From Streptantibioticus silvisoli (lineage in GTDB: Bacteria > Actinomycetota > Actinomycetes > Streptomycetales > Streptomycetaceae): a stretch of DNA of 64,000 nt. Location: assembly GCF_027947535.2 (NCBI RefSeq), contig NZ_JAAGKO020000028.1, positions 1-64,000 on the forward strand, read 5' to 3'. Below, piece by piece: positions 26,808 to 34,677 of this stretch. The notes under the pieces are model-generated. The model did not search any database and was not told the DNA's origin. It saw nothing but the letters and a program-made list of their open reading frames with translations. Within the stretch, counting starts at the first letter, position 1. Each line of letters begins with the position of its first letter. The translations under genes and the position numbers were made by a program.

Positions 26808-27257
26808 TCACCGGGACGCCCGGCTCAGCAGGCCGGCCGTGCCCATGCGCAGTTCGTCCGCCAGCACGCTGTTCGCCAGGTAGGAGCCGACCTCGGGCCG
26901 GCCGGCGCCGGTGCGCAGCGGGGCGAGGCCGACCAGCACCGCGACCCGGCCGCCGCCGCGCACGAACTCGCTCCACCGCGCTCCGACGGCGACCTGGATC
27001 ACGTGCCGGCACCGGTCCACCCGCAGCGCGGCCCGCCGTTCGCCCAGCAGGCCCACCCGCCGCCCGCAGTCCGGCACGTCGTGCCGGGACGTCCCCAGCG
27101 TCAGCAGGTCCGCCAGGCCGTTCAACGCCGGTGTCGCGACCGGCGAATCGTGCAGCGCCAGCAGGACGAACGCCAGCGGTCCGATCCCGGTCTGCTCCAA
27201 CCAGCTCCACGAACCCAGTGAGTTGACGAACTCCCTCGACGGTACATACGCGTTCAT
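26808..27257 (-). CDS. Hypothetical protein
   Basis: A 149-residue ORF from MNAYVPSREFVNSLGSWSWL to LLSRASR. It has a hydrophobic helix (GPLAFVLLALHDSPVATPAL) and a mixed beta-rich half (CRHVIQVAVGARWSEFVRGG, RVAVLVGLAPL) with four Cys. No family is recognised. ATG 27257 is preferred over the frame open to 27377 because the extension has no coding character. The reverse strand also carries open frames, so this call rests on the plausible amphipathic protein pattern. Confidence 0.5.
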   Translation of the reverse strand: MNAYVPSREFVNSLGSWSWLEQTGIGPLAFVLLALHDSPVATPALNGLADLLTLGTSRHDVPDCGRRVGLLGERRAALRVDRCRHVIQVAVGARWSEFVRGGGRVAVLVGLAPLRTGAGRPEVGSYLANSVLADELRMGTAGLLSRASR

Positions 27258-27507
27258 GCCGCGCCCCCGCATCCCCGGCCGCGCACCGGCTCCCTCACGT
27301 ACAACGCACTGAAAGCGTGTACATCGCTCGTTCCACTGTGCCGTGCCAGCGGGCCCGCGCGCGCTCCGTGAACCCAACTGCCGTCCCCGTTGGCCGACGG
27401 GACGACCGGAAGGTCCCGGTCAACCGGCCGCGTTCGGACGGGCGTTCGTACGGGCGTTCGGGCGGAGGTCCGGGCGGGCGCCGGGGTGGCGGCCGGCCGG
27501 GGCGGCG

Positions 27508-27981
27508 TCACGGGCCGGCGACGTGCGGCAGGTGGGTGATGGGGAAGCTGACCGAACGGGCCACGAAACACAGGGCGTTGACGTCGTCGTGCAGGGCGTG
27601 GGCGCGTTCCAGGTCGGCCGGGTCGGCGACGGTGACCTCCGGGCTGAGGACGACACCGGTGATCCGGCCGCCGCCCCCGGTGGCGTCCACGGCCAGTACC
27701 GCGCGGGCCCGGTCCTCGTAGCCGGTGACGACGACACCGGCGGCCGCGCACAGGTGGAGGTACCACAGCATGTGGCACTGGGCGACGGAGGCGAGGAGCA
27801 GTTCCTCGGGGTTCCAGCGCGCCGGGTCGCCGAGGAACGCCGGGTCGGACGACGCCGCGATCGGCGGCTTGCCGTCGGCCAGCACCTCGTGGTCGCGGCC
27901 GTAGGCCCGGTAGTCGCTGGTGCCGCTCCCGCGGTCGCCGGTCCACTCGACGGTGACCTCGTAGCTGTGCGTCGTCGTCAT
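27508..27981 (-). CDS. OsmC/Ohr-family peroxiredoxin-like protein
   Basis: A 157-residue OsmC-like protein; family members reduce organic hydroperoxides using two Cys. Visible are VTVEWTGDRGSGTSDYRAYG, NPEELLLASVAQCHMLWYLH with the first Cys, and NALCFVARSVSFPITHLP with the second. The start codon ATG 27981 opens directly on the beta-strand pattern. No OhrR-type regulator is nearby; upstream and on the same strand is a LacI regulator that ends about 100 bp before. Confidence 0.92.
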   Translation of the reverse strand: MTTTHSYEVTVEWTGDRGSGTSDYRAYGRDHEVLADGKPPIAASSDPAFLGDPARWNPEELLLASVAQCHMLWYLHLCAAAGVVVTGYEDRARAVLAVDATGGGGRITGVVLSPEVTVADPADLERAHALHDDVNALCFVARSVSFPITHLPHVAGP

Positions 27982-28085
27982 ACCACCGACCCTAGGAGGC
28001 GGCCGGTACCGGCGACCAGACCCGTGCGCCGACGGACACCGGCGGACACCCGCCCCGGCCCCGTTCCTGGTCCGGTCCCGCCCCG

Positions 28086-29132
28086 TCAGTCCCCGCAGCC
28101 GCAGCTCTCGCGGCGTACGACGGTGACGGGGAGCATGACGGACTCGGGGGCGCGGGTGGGGTCGGCGAGGCGCTGGACCAGCAGGTCGACGGCGTTCTCG
28201 CCGAGCCGGCCGGCCGGCTGCCGCACCGTGGTGACCGGCGGCCGGGTCAGCCGGGTCAGCGGGATGCCGTCGAACCCGGTGACCGCGATGTCGTCCGGCA
28301 CGCGCAGGCCGCGGTGCTCCAGTACCCGCAGCGCGCCCACCGCCATCTGGTCGTTGGCGAACAGGATCGCCTCCGGTGCCGGGCCCGGCCGCGCCAGCAG
28401 CGCCTCCGTGGCGGCGCGTCCGTCGGCCTGCGTCAGGTCGCCCCGCGCGTCGGGTGCGTCCGGCACCGGCAACCCGGCGTCCTGGCAGGCGAGTTGGAAG
28501 CCGTGGAACCGCGCCTGGGCGTCCGGTGAGTCCTCGGCGCCGCCGACGAACGCCAGCCGGGTGCGGCCGTGGTCCTCGATCAGGTGCCGGGTCAGCTGGC
28601 GCTGGCCGTCGGTGTTGGCGACCTCGATGTGGTCCAGGTGGTCCATCTCCCGGGGCCCGGCCAGCATCACCACCGGCAGCCGCCGCGAGACGATCTCCAA
28701 CTCCTCGGTCGGCACGGTCCTGGCCAGCACCGCGAACCCGTCCACCCGGCCGGCCACCTTCGCCACCAGGCTCTCCGTGCCGCCGGCCAGCGAGGCCGCG
28801 ATCAGCAGCGCGTACCCGTGGCGGCGCGCGGCGCGTTCCATGCCGCGGATGATCTCGTCGGAGTACAGCGTGATCTCGCCGTCGTCGACGCCCGCCGTGC
28901 TGTCGTCGTAGTCGGGGAAGCACAGCCCCAGCACGCCGGTGCTCCGGCTGGCCAGACCGCGGGCGCTGCCGCTGGGCACGTAGCCGAGCTTGCGCGCGAC
29001 GGCCATCACCCGCTCGCGGGTCGCCTCCCGCACGGCGTCCGGTTTGCGGAAGACCCGGGACACGGTGGCGATCGAGACGTCGGCCTGCTCGGCCACGTCG
29101 TACACCGTCGGAGCACTCACCCGGACGTCCAC
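28086..29132 (-). CDS. LacI-family transcriptional regulator
   Basis: About 348 residues: HTH VYDVAEQADVSIATVSRVFR, hinge KLGYVPSGSARGLASRSTGVLG, and a periplasmic-binding-protein-like effector domain with VTGFDGIPLTRLTRPPVTTV. It ends RRESCGCGD, the Cys-rich tail common to actinobacterial LacI repressors. Start is GTG 29132 or GTG 29120; the frame is open to 29210. A LacI-like palindrome sits just upstream, which suggests autoregulation. No transporter or glycosidase gene adjoins it, so the sugar is unknown. Confidence 0.9.
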   Translation of the reverse strand: MDVRVSAPTVYDVAEQADVSIATVSRVFRKPDAVREATRERVMAVARKLGYVPSGSARGLASRSTGVLGLCFPDYDDSTAGVDDGEITLYSDEIIRGMERAARRHGYALLIAASLAGGTESLVAKVAGRVDGFAVLARTVPTEELEIVSRRLPVVMLAGPREMDHLDHIEVANTDGQRQLTRHLIEDHGRTRLAFVGGAEDSPDAQARFHGFQLACQDAGLPVPDAPDARGDLTQADGRAATEALLARPGPAPEAILFANDQMAVGALRVLEHRGLRVPDDIAVTGFDGIPLTRLTRPPVTTVRQPAGRLGENAVDLLVQRLADPTRAPESVMLPVTVVRRESCGCGD

Positions 29133-29134
29133 TC

Positions 29135-29148
29135 TGTAAGCGCATTCA
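29135..29148. promoter_or_regulatory. LacI-type operator
   Basis: TGTAAGCGCATTCA, an imperfect palindrome around the GCGC centre typical of LacI/GalR sites, immediately upstream of the LacI start. Five of seven base pairs are symmetric. Confidence 0.55.
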
Positions 29149-29851
29149 TGGGCTGTACAACCTAGCGCGTTCCGGGCTGGCCCGGCAACCGGCGCCGGCG
29201 GCGGTTGCACGGGGCTCGCGGGGCGGTGGATGGCGTCCGCGGTGCGGGTTCGTGGGGTGCGGGCGGTGTGCGGTGCGGTGGTTGACGTCCGCGGTGCGGG
29301 TTCATGCGGTGCGGTGGCTCGTGCGGTGCGGTGGCTGACGTCTGCGGTGCCTGGCTGCGCCTGCGGTGCGGTGGTTGACGTCCGCGCCGCGTGGCTCGCG
29401 GGGCGGTGGCCGGCGTCTTACGCGCGTGGCCCGGGTCCGGTGCGGTGGCTTGCGGTGTGCTGCGCCGGGTCGGGCTCGCGCCGGGGGTGTGCGGCGTCCG
29501 GTGCGGTGGGTTCGCGGTGCGGTGTGGTGCCGTGCGGCGGTGGCCGGTGGGGTGGCCGCCGTCCCGGATCGACGGGTGTCCTTGCCTCGGCGTTGAGCTG
29601 GCGTGAACTTGCCTCGGCATTGAGGGGTTCGCGCTTCATTTCAGCTTAGTGCGTTCAACTCCCGCGCGGGCGGCTTCTGGTGGGAACTGTCCGGTGGATC
29701 ATGGTTGACGTCCTGGCGGTCCGGTGATGCTGAACGGCGCGGCCGGCGGGTGCGCGTCGCGGCGGCGGGCGTCCCGCGTGCTGCCCGGCTCCGGTCCTGC
29801 GCCGGTGAAAACCGCGGTGACCCCGGCACGCCGCCCGGATAGAGTCGGGCG
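29149..29851. repeat. Roughly 700-bp low-complexity region with GTGCGGTGG/GTTGACGTCCGCG repeats
   Basis: Positions 29220-29530 consist of irregularly repeated GCGGTGCGGTGG and GGTTGACGTCCGCGG-type units. Open frames here encode only Arg/Ala/Val/Gly repeats. Positions 29580-29625 repeat CTTGCCTCGGCGTTGA. No gene is supported; the GNAT promoter probably lies near 29790-29850. Confidence 0.6.
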
Positions 29852-30355
29852 GTGCCCGAGCTGAAGCGGCTACAGGCCGGCCATGCCCCGGCGGTCCTGG
29901 CTTTCGAGCTGGCGAACCGCGCCTACTTCGCCGCTGCGGTCTCCGACCGCGGCGACGAGTTCTTCCACCGGTTCGCCGACCGGCACAGCGCCTCGCTGGC
30001 CGAGCAGGACGCCGGCGTCTGCGCCTTCTACGTGCTGGTCGACAGCGACGACGGCTCGGTGCTGGGCCGGTTCAACCTGTACGACGTCGCGGACGGTACC
30101 GCCGTACTCGGCTACCGGGTCGCGCGGCACGTCGCCGGGCGCGGCGTGGCGACGGCGGCCGTCGTGGAGCTGTGCGGGCTGGCGGCGGCGCGGCACGGGC
30201 TGTCCGTACTGCGGGCCGCCGCCGCCCACGCCAATCCCGCGTCCCAGCGGGTGCTGACCAAGGCCGGCTTCGTCCCGGTCGGTCCCGCCGACCCGGCCCA
30301 CCTCGGCGGCAAGCCCGGCACCTGGTTCCGGCGCGACCTGCTGCCCCAGCCGTAG
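29852..30355 (+). CDS. GNAT-family N-acetyltransferase
   Basis: A 167-residue RimJ/RimL-like acetyltransferase. ELKRLQAGHAPAVLAFELAN opens the fold, GRFNLYDVADGTAVLGYRV forms the central strands, ARHVAGRGVATAAVVELCGL carries the acetyl-CoA-binding R/Q-x-x-G-x-G/A signature, and ANPASQRVLTKAGFVPVG completes it. Start GTG 29852. Acceptor substrate unknown. It precedes a two-component system by about 180 bp but probably is not part of it. Confidence 0.9.
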   Translation: MPELKRLQAGHAPAVLAFELANRAYFAAAVSDRGDEFFHRFADRHSASLAEQDAGVCAFYVLVDSDDGSVLGRFNLYDVADGTAVLGYRVARHVAGRGVATAAVVELCGLAAARHGLSVLRAAAAHANPASQRVLTKAGFVPVGPADPAHLGGKPGTWFRRDLLPQP

Positions 30356-30539
30356 CCGCGACCCGGCCGGCGGAGCGGCAACGCGTGGCCCGCGCCGACC
30401 GGCCGCGCGGCGCGCGCGACCAGCGTCCGGCGACCGGGCGGCGGTGACAGCCGGTGACCGTCGCGCACGGCCGCGTTTCTCAGGAAACTCACAGCAGGAC
30501 GCCAGCTCGCTCTCACCCCCCGCGGGCAGGATGGCGGCC

Positions 30540-31292
30540 ATGTCTGTCATACCTTCCCCCTCTCCCGGCGGCCGCACGGAGCTGACGCGGCCGGACGGCA
30601 GCCCGGTGCGCGTGCTGGTCGTGGACGACGAGGCGCCGCTGGCGGAGCTGCTGTCGATGGCGCTGCGGTACGAGGGGTGGGACGTGCGGACCGCCGCGGA
30701 CGGGGCGGGCGCGCTGCGGACGGCGCGGGAGTTCCGGCCGGACGCGGTGCTGCTGGACATCATGCTGCCGGACCTCGACGGGCTGACCGTGCTGTCGCGG
30801 CTGCGGGCCGACGGGACCGACGTGCCGGTGCTGTTCCTGACGGCGAAGGACGCCGTGGAGGACCGGATCGCGGGGCTGACGGCCGGCGGCGACGACTACG
30901 TGACGAAGCCGTTCTCGCTGGAGGAGGTCGTCGCGCGGCTGCGCGGCCTGATGCGCCGGTCCGGCGCGGCAGCGGCCCGCGCGGAGTCGATGCTGGTCGT
31001 CGGCGACCTCACGCTGGACGAGGACAGCCACGAGGTCACCCGCACCGGCACGCCGATCCACCTGACGGCGACCGAGTTCGAACTGCTGCGGTACCTGATG
31101 CGCAACCCGCGCCGGGTGCTGTCCAAGGCGCAGATCCTGGACCGGGTGTGGAGCTACGACTTCGGGGGCCAGGCCAACGTCGTGGAGCTGTACGTCAGTT
31201 ACCTGCGCAAGAAGATCGACGCCGGCCGCGCCCCGATGATCCACACCCGGCGCGGCGCCGGTTACCTCATCAAGCCGGCGGAAGTCGGCTGA
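30540..31292 (+). CDS. OmpR-family response regulator
   Basis: A 250-residue regulator. Receiver: VRVLVVDDEAPLAELL, phospho-Asp in AVLLDIMLPDLDG, FLTAKD and YVTKPFSLEEVVARL. Winged-helix output: LTATEFELLRYLMRNPRRVL to VVELYVSYLRKKID and HTRRGAGYLI. It is of the MprA/TrcR type. ATG 30540 is used; in-frame ATG 30531 is possible. The sensor kinase starts 3 bp after its stop, so the pair is an operon, probably followed by two glycosyltransferase genes. Confidence 0.95.
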   Translation: MSVIPSPSPGGRTELTRPDGSPVRVLVVDDEAPLAELLSMALRYEGWDVRTAADGAGALRTAREFRPDAVLLDIMLPDLDGLTVLSRLRADGTDVPVLFLTAKDAVEDRIAGLTAGGDDYVTKPFSLEEVVARLRGLMRRSGAAAARAESMLVVGDLTLDEDSHEVTRTGTPIHLTATEFELLRYLMRNPRRVLSKAQILDRVWSYDFGGQANVVELYVSYLRKKIDAGRAPMIHTRRGAGYLIKPAEVG

Positions 31293-31295
31293 CCG

Positions 31296-32822
31296 GTGAA
31301 ACGCCCCTCCCTGCACCGCGGTTGGTCGTTGCGCAGCCGGCTGCTCGTCTCGTCGGTCACGCTGATCGCGGTGGTCTGCGCCATCGTCGGGGTGGTCACG
31401 ACGGTGTCGCTCCAGGCCTACCTGTACACGAGGCTGGACAGCAGCGTCGACGACGTCGTCGGCCACGTGATGCACGCGCCCGGCGGCGGGCCCGCGGCCG
31501 GGCGGCCCGGCGGGTTCCCCGGTGGTGGCCGGACCGCCTTCGACCCGCGGAAGTTCGTCACCCAGGGCGGCCAGACGGCCGGCACCCTCAGCGTCGTCTT
31601 CGGGCCCGACGGACGCGCGTTCCAGGGCGCGTTCAGCCGCGACCAGGCCACGACCGGCCAGTTCGGCTCGACCCCGCTGACCGCCGCGCAGCTGTCCGCG
31701 CTGTCCGGGCTGCCGCGCGACGGCGACGACCACACCGTCACGGTGCCCGGCCTCGGCGACTACCGCATGAAGTACTTCGTCGTCCCGGGCGCCGGCACCC
31801 GGCTCGCCGTCGGACTGCCCACCCTGCCGGTCAGCGACACCGTCGACCGGGTGATCCTGGTCATCATCTGCGTCACCGCCGCCGGCCTGGCCGCCGCGGG
31901 AATGGCCGGCGCGGCGATGATCCGCTACGCCCTGGTGCCGCTGCGCCGGGTCGCGGTGATCGCCGGCCGGGTCAGTGAACTGCCGCTGTCCCAGGGCGAG
32001 GTGACGCTGTCGGAACGCGTCCCGTCGGCCGACACCGATCCGCGCACCGAGGTCGGACAGGTCGGATCGGCGCTCAACCGCCTGCTGGGGCACGTCGAAT
32101 CGGCGCTGGAGTCCCGGCAGGCGAGCGAGACGCGGGTACGGCAGTTCGTGGCCGACGCCAGCCACGAACTGCGCACGCCGCTGGCCTCGATCCGCGGCTA
32201 CGCCGAGCTGATCCGGCGCGGCCCGGAGGAGCAGGGGCCCGGCACCCGGCACGCGCTGGGCCGCATCGAGTCCGAGGCCGGCCGGATGACCACGCTGGTC
32301 GAGGACCTGCTGCTGCTCGCCCGGCTGGACGCCGGCCGGCCGCTGTCGTACGACACGGTCGACCTGTCGCCGCTGGTCATCGACACCGTCAGCGACGCGC
32401 GGGCCGCCGGACCCGGCCACCTGTGGCGGGTCGACCTGCCCGACGACCCCGCCCAGGTGCGCGCCGACACCGCCCGGCTGCACCAGGTGCTGGCCAACCT
32501 GCTGGCCAACGCCCGCACCCACACCCCGCCCGGCACCACCGTCACCGCCCGCGTGCTGCCCGGCGACGGCGTCGTACGGCTCGACGTGGAGGACACCGGC
32601 CCCGGCATCCCCGGCGACCTGCTCCCGCACGTCTTCGAACGCTTCGCCCGCGGCGACGCCTCCCGCGCCCGCGCCAACGGGGTTGCCCCCGGCGGCAGTT
32701 CGGGCCTCGGCCTGGCCATCGCGCACGCCGTCGTCACCGCGCACGGCGGCACCATCACCGCCGACAGCGCCCCGGGCCGCACCGTCTTCCGCCTCACCCT
32801 GCCGGCCACCGCCGAAGCCTGA
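31296..32822 (+). CDS. Sensor histidine kinase (EnvZ/MprB-like)
   Basis: A 508-residue kinase. TM1 is LLVSSVTLIAVVCAIVGVV. An extracellular domain of about 130 residues follows with Gly/Pro-rich APGGGPAAGRPGG. TM2 is VILVIICVTAAGLAAAGMAG, then HAMP and the dimerisation/phospho-acceptor FVADASHELRTPLASIRGY. ATPase motifs are NLLANARTH, VEDTGPGIPG and GGSSGLGLAIAHAVVTAHGG. Start GTG 31296 is tightly coupled to the regulator. Ligand unknown; downstream membrane glycosyltransferases suggest envelope sensing. Confidence 0.95.
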   Translation: MKRPSLHRGWSLRSRLLVSSVTLIAVVCAIVGVVTTVSLQAYLYTRLDSSVDDVVGHVMHAPGGGPAAGRPGGFPGGGRTAFDPRKFVTQGGQTAGTLSVVFGPDGRAFQGAFSRDQATTGQFGSTPLTAAQLSALSGLPRDGDDHTVTVPGLGDYRMKYFVVPGAGTRLAVGLPTLPVSDTVDRVILVIICVTAAGLAAAGMAGAAMIRYALVPLRRVAVIAGRVSELPLSQGEVTLSERVPSADTDPRTEVGQVGSALNRLLGHVESALESRQASETRVRQFVADASHELRTPLASIRGYAELIRRGPEEQGPGTRHALGRIESEAGRMTTLVEDLLLLARLDAGRPLSYDTVDLSPLVIDTVSDARAAGPGHLWRVDLPDDPAQVRADTARLHQVLANLLANARTHTPPGTTVTARVLPGDGVVRLDVEDTGPGIPGDLLPHVFERFARGDASRARANGVAPGGSSGLGLAIAHAVVTAHGGTITADSAPGRTVFRLTLPATAEA

Positions 32823-33249
32823 GCGCTTCCCCGCAGAGCGGCGCAGGGACGGGGACGGGGGCCGGGACGGCGACAGGGGCCTGCCCGCCGCACCGGGGGC
32901 CGCGACGGCGCCCGCGACGGCGATGGCCGCGCCGGGGACCACGACGGCGCCCGCGACTCGGCCGGGCCGCGCGGCCTTTGACGACGAAGGTGAACGGCCG
33001 CGGCCGTCATGCGTGTTGGCGCGCGCCGAACCCCGTGCGAGTCGGTGCGGCGCCCCCGCGCGGGTCCGTTCGGCGCCCCCCCCGCGCGAGGCCCCCGCGC
33101 GGGTCCGTACGACGCCGCCGCTCGGGTCCGTTCGGCGCCCCCGCCCGGGTCCCCACGGCACCCGCCAACCACCCCCGCCCAACGCCGAGTTGCGCGTCGA
33201 CCGGGCCCGTCGGCGACTCACAGGTCAATCCAAGGTTCAGCACACGGTG
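32823..33249. other. 427-bp intergenic region with degenerate GGGTCCGTTCGGCGCCCC repeats
   Basis: Between kinase and glycosyltransferase. Positions 33050-33160 carry about four imperfect units around GGGTCCGTTCGGCGCCCCCG. Positions 33215-33250 (AGGTCAATCCAAGGTTCAGC) are less GC-rich and may hold the downstream promoter. No gene is supported. Confidence 0.55.
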
Positions 33250-34677
33250 ATGACAGTGCCGACTCGCACAGTGATCGGTATGAAGACCTTGACCTTCCCC
33301 CCGGCCGGCGCCACCGCGTCCGGGCCGCTCGGGGCGAGCGGGCTTCCGGCCCGCGTCCCGCTGGCCGCCAACGGCGGCTCCCCCCGCACCGGAACCCTGC
33401 TCGACGTGGTCATCCCGGTCCACAACGAGGAGGCCGGCCTCGAACCCTGCGTGCGCCGCCTGCACACCTACCTGACCGACACCTTCCCGTACGGCTTCCG
33501 CATCACGATCGCCGACAACGCCAGCACCGACCGCACCGCGCTGGTCGCCCGCGCGCTGGAGAACGAGTACGACGAGGTCACCGCCGTCCGGCTGGAGGCG
33601 AAGGGCCGCGGCCGGGCGCTGCACGCGGTGTGGTCGGCCTCCGACGCGCCGGTGCTGGCCTATATGGACGTCGACCTGTCCACCGGCCTGAACGCGCTGC
33701 TGCCGCTGGTCGCCCCGCTCGTCTCCGGCCACTCCGACCTGGCGATCGGTTCTCGGCTGGCCGGCGGGTCGCGGGTGGTGCGCGGCGGCAAGCGGGAGTT
33801 CATCTCCCGCGCCTACAACCTCATCCTGCGCGGCAGCCTGCACGCCCGGTTCTCCGACGCGCAGTGCGGGTTCAAGGCGATCCGCGCCGACGTGGCCCGC
33901 AGCCTGCTGCCGCTGGTCGAGGACACCGGGTGGTTCTTCGACACCGAGATGCTGGTGCTCGCCGAACGCGCCGGGCTGCGCATCCACGAGGTGCCGGTCG
34001 ACTGGGTCGACGACCCCGACTCCCGGGTGCACATCGTGCGCACCGCCGCCGACGACCTCAAGGGCGTGTGGCGGATGGGCCGCGGGCTGGCCGCCGGCGC
34101 GCTGCCGCTGGACCGGCTGCGCCGCCCGTTCGGCGACGACCCCCGCGACCACGCGGCCGGCGTACCGGCAGGCCTGGCGCGGCAGTTGGCCGGGTTCGCC
34201 GTCATCGGCGGGCTGAGCACCGTCGCGACCCTCGCGCTGTTCACCCTGCTGCGGCACGGCACCGGACCGCAGACCGCCAACGCGCTGTCGCTGCTGGTCT
34301 GCACGTTCTTCAACACCGCCGCCAACCGCCGCTTCACCTTCCGGGTGCGCGGCCGGGACCGCGCGGTGCGCCACCAGGCCCAGGGCCTGGTGGTGTTCGC
34401 CATCGGACTGGTGATGACCTCCGGCTCGCTGGCCGCCCTGCACCTCGCCTCGCACGACGTCTCGCGCACCGCCGAACTCACCGTCCTGATCGCCGCCAAC
34501 CTGGCCGCCACCGCGGTCCGCTTCCTGCTCTTCCGCGCCTGGGTCTTCTCCGACCAGCGCGACGGGAGCACCGCCGGCTCCGCCCCGAGCGCCGAAGCCG
34601 CCGGTTCCCCGAGCGCCGAAGCGACCGACTCCCTGAGCGCCGTGAGCGCCAACTCCCCGATGGGACAAGCCCGATGA
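33250..34677 (+). CDS. GT2 glycosyltransferase fused to GtrA-like membrane domain
   Basis: About 475 residues. The N-terminal GT-A domain of the dolichol/polyprenyl-phosphate sugar transferase type shows DVVIPVHNEEAGLEPCVRRL, IADNASTDRT, metal-binding AYMDVDLSTGL and DAQCGFKAIRAD. The C-terminal half is a four-helix GtrA domain (LAGFAVIGGLSTVATLALF, FFNTAANRRFTFRVRG, LIAANLAATAVRFLLFRAWVF) with a Ser/Ala repeat tail. Such proteins make a polyprenyl-phosphate sugar donor used by GT-C transferases. Start ATG 33250; ATG 33280 is an alternative. The stop overlaps the next start (ATGA), coupling it to the GT39-like gene. Confidence 0.92.
   Translation: MTVPTRTVIGMKTLTFPPAGATASGPLGASGLPARVPLAANGGSPRTGTLLDVVIPVHNEEAGLEPCVRRLHTYLTDTFPYGFRITIADNASTDRTALVARALENEYDEVTAVRLEAKGRGRALHAVWSASDAPVLAYMDVDLSTGLNALLPLVAPLVSGHSDLAIGSRLAGGSRVVRGGKREFISRAYNLILRGSLHARFSDAQCGFKAIRADVARSLLPLVEDTGWFFDTEMLVLAERAGLRIHEVPVDWVDDPDSRVHIVRTAADDLKGVWRMGRGLAAGALPLDRLRRPFGDDPRDHAAGVPAGLARQLAGFAVIGGLSTVATLALFTLLRHGTGPQTANALSLLVCTFFNTAANRRFTFRVRGRDRAVRHQAQGLVVFAIGLVMTSGSLAALHLASHDVSRTAELTVLIAANLAATAVRFLLFRAWVFSDQRDGSTAGSAPSAEAAGSPSAEATDSLSAVSANSPMGQAR

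Noticed and set aside
29162-29650. Open frames on both strands in the G/T-rich region
   Set aside because: Low-complexity repeats of Arg, Val, Ala and Gly; no start signals or domains.
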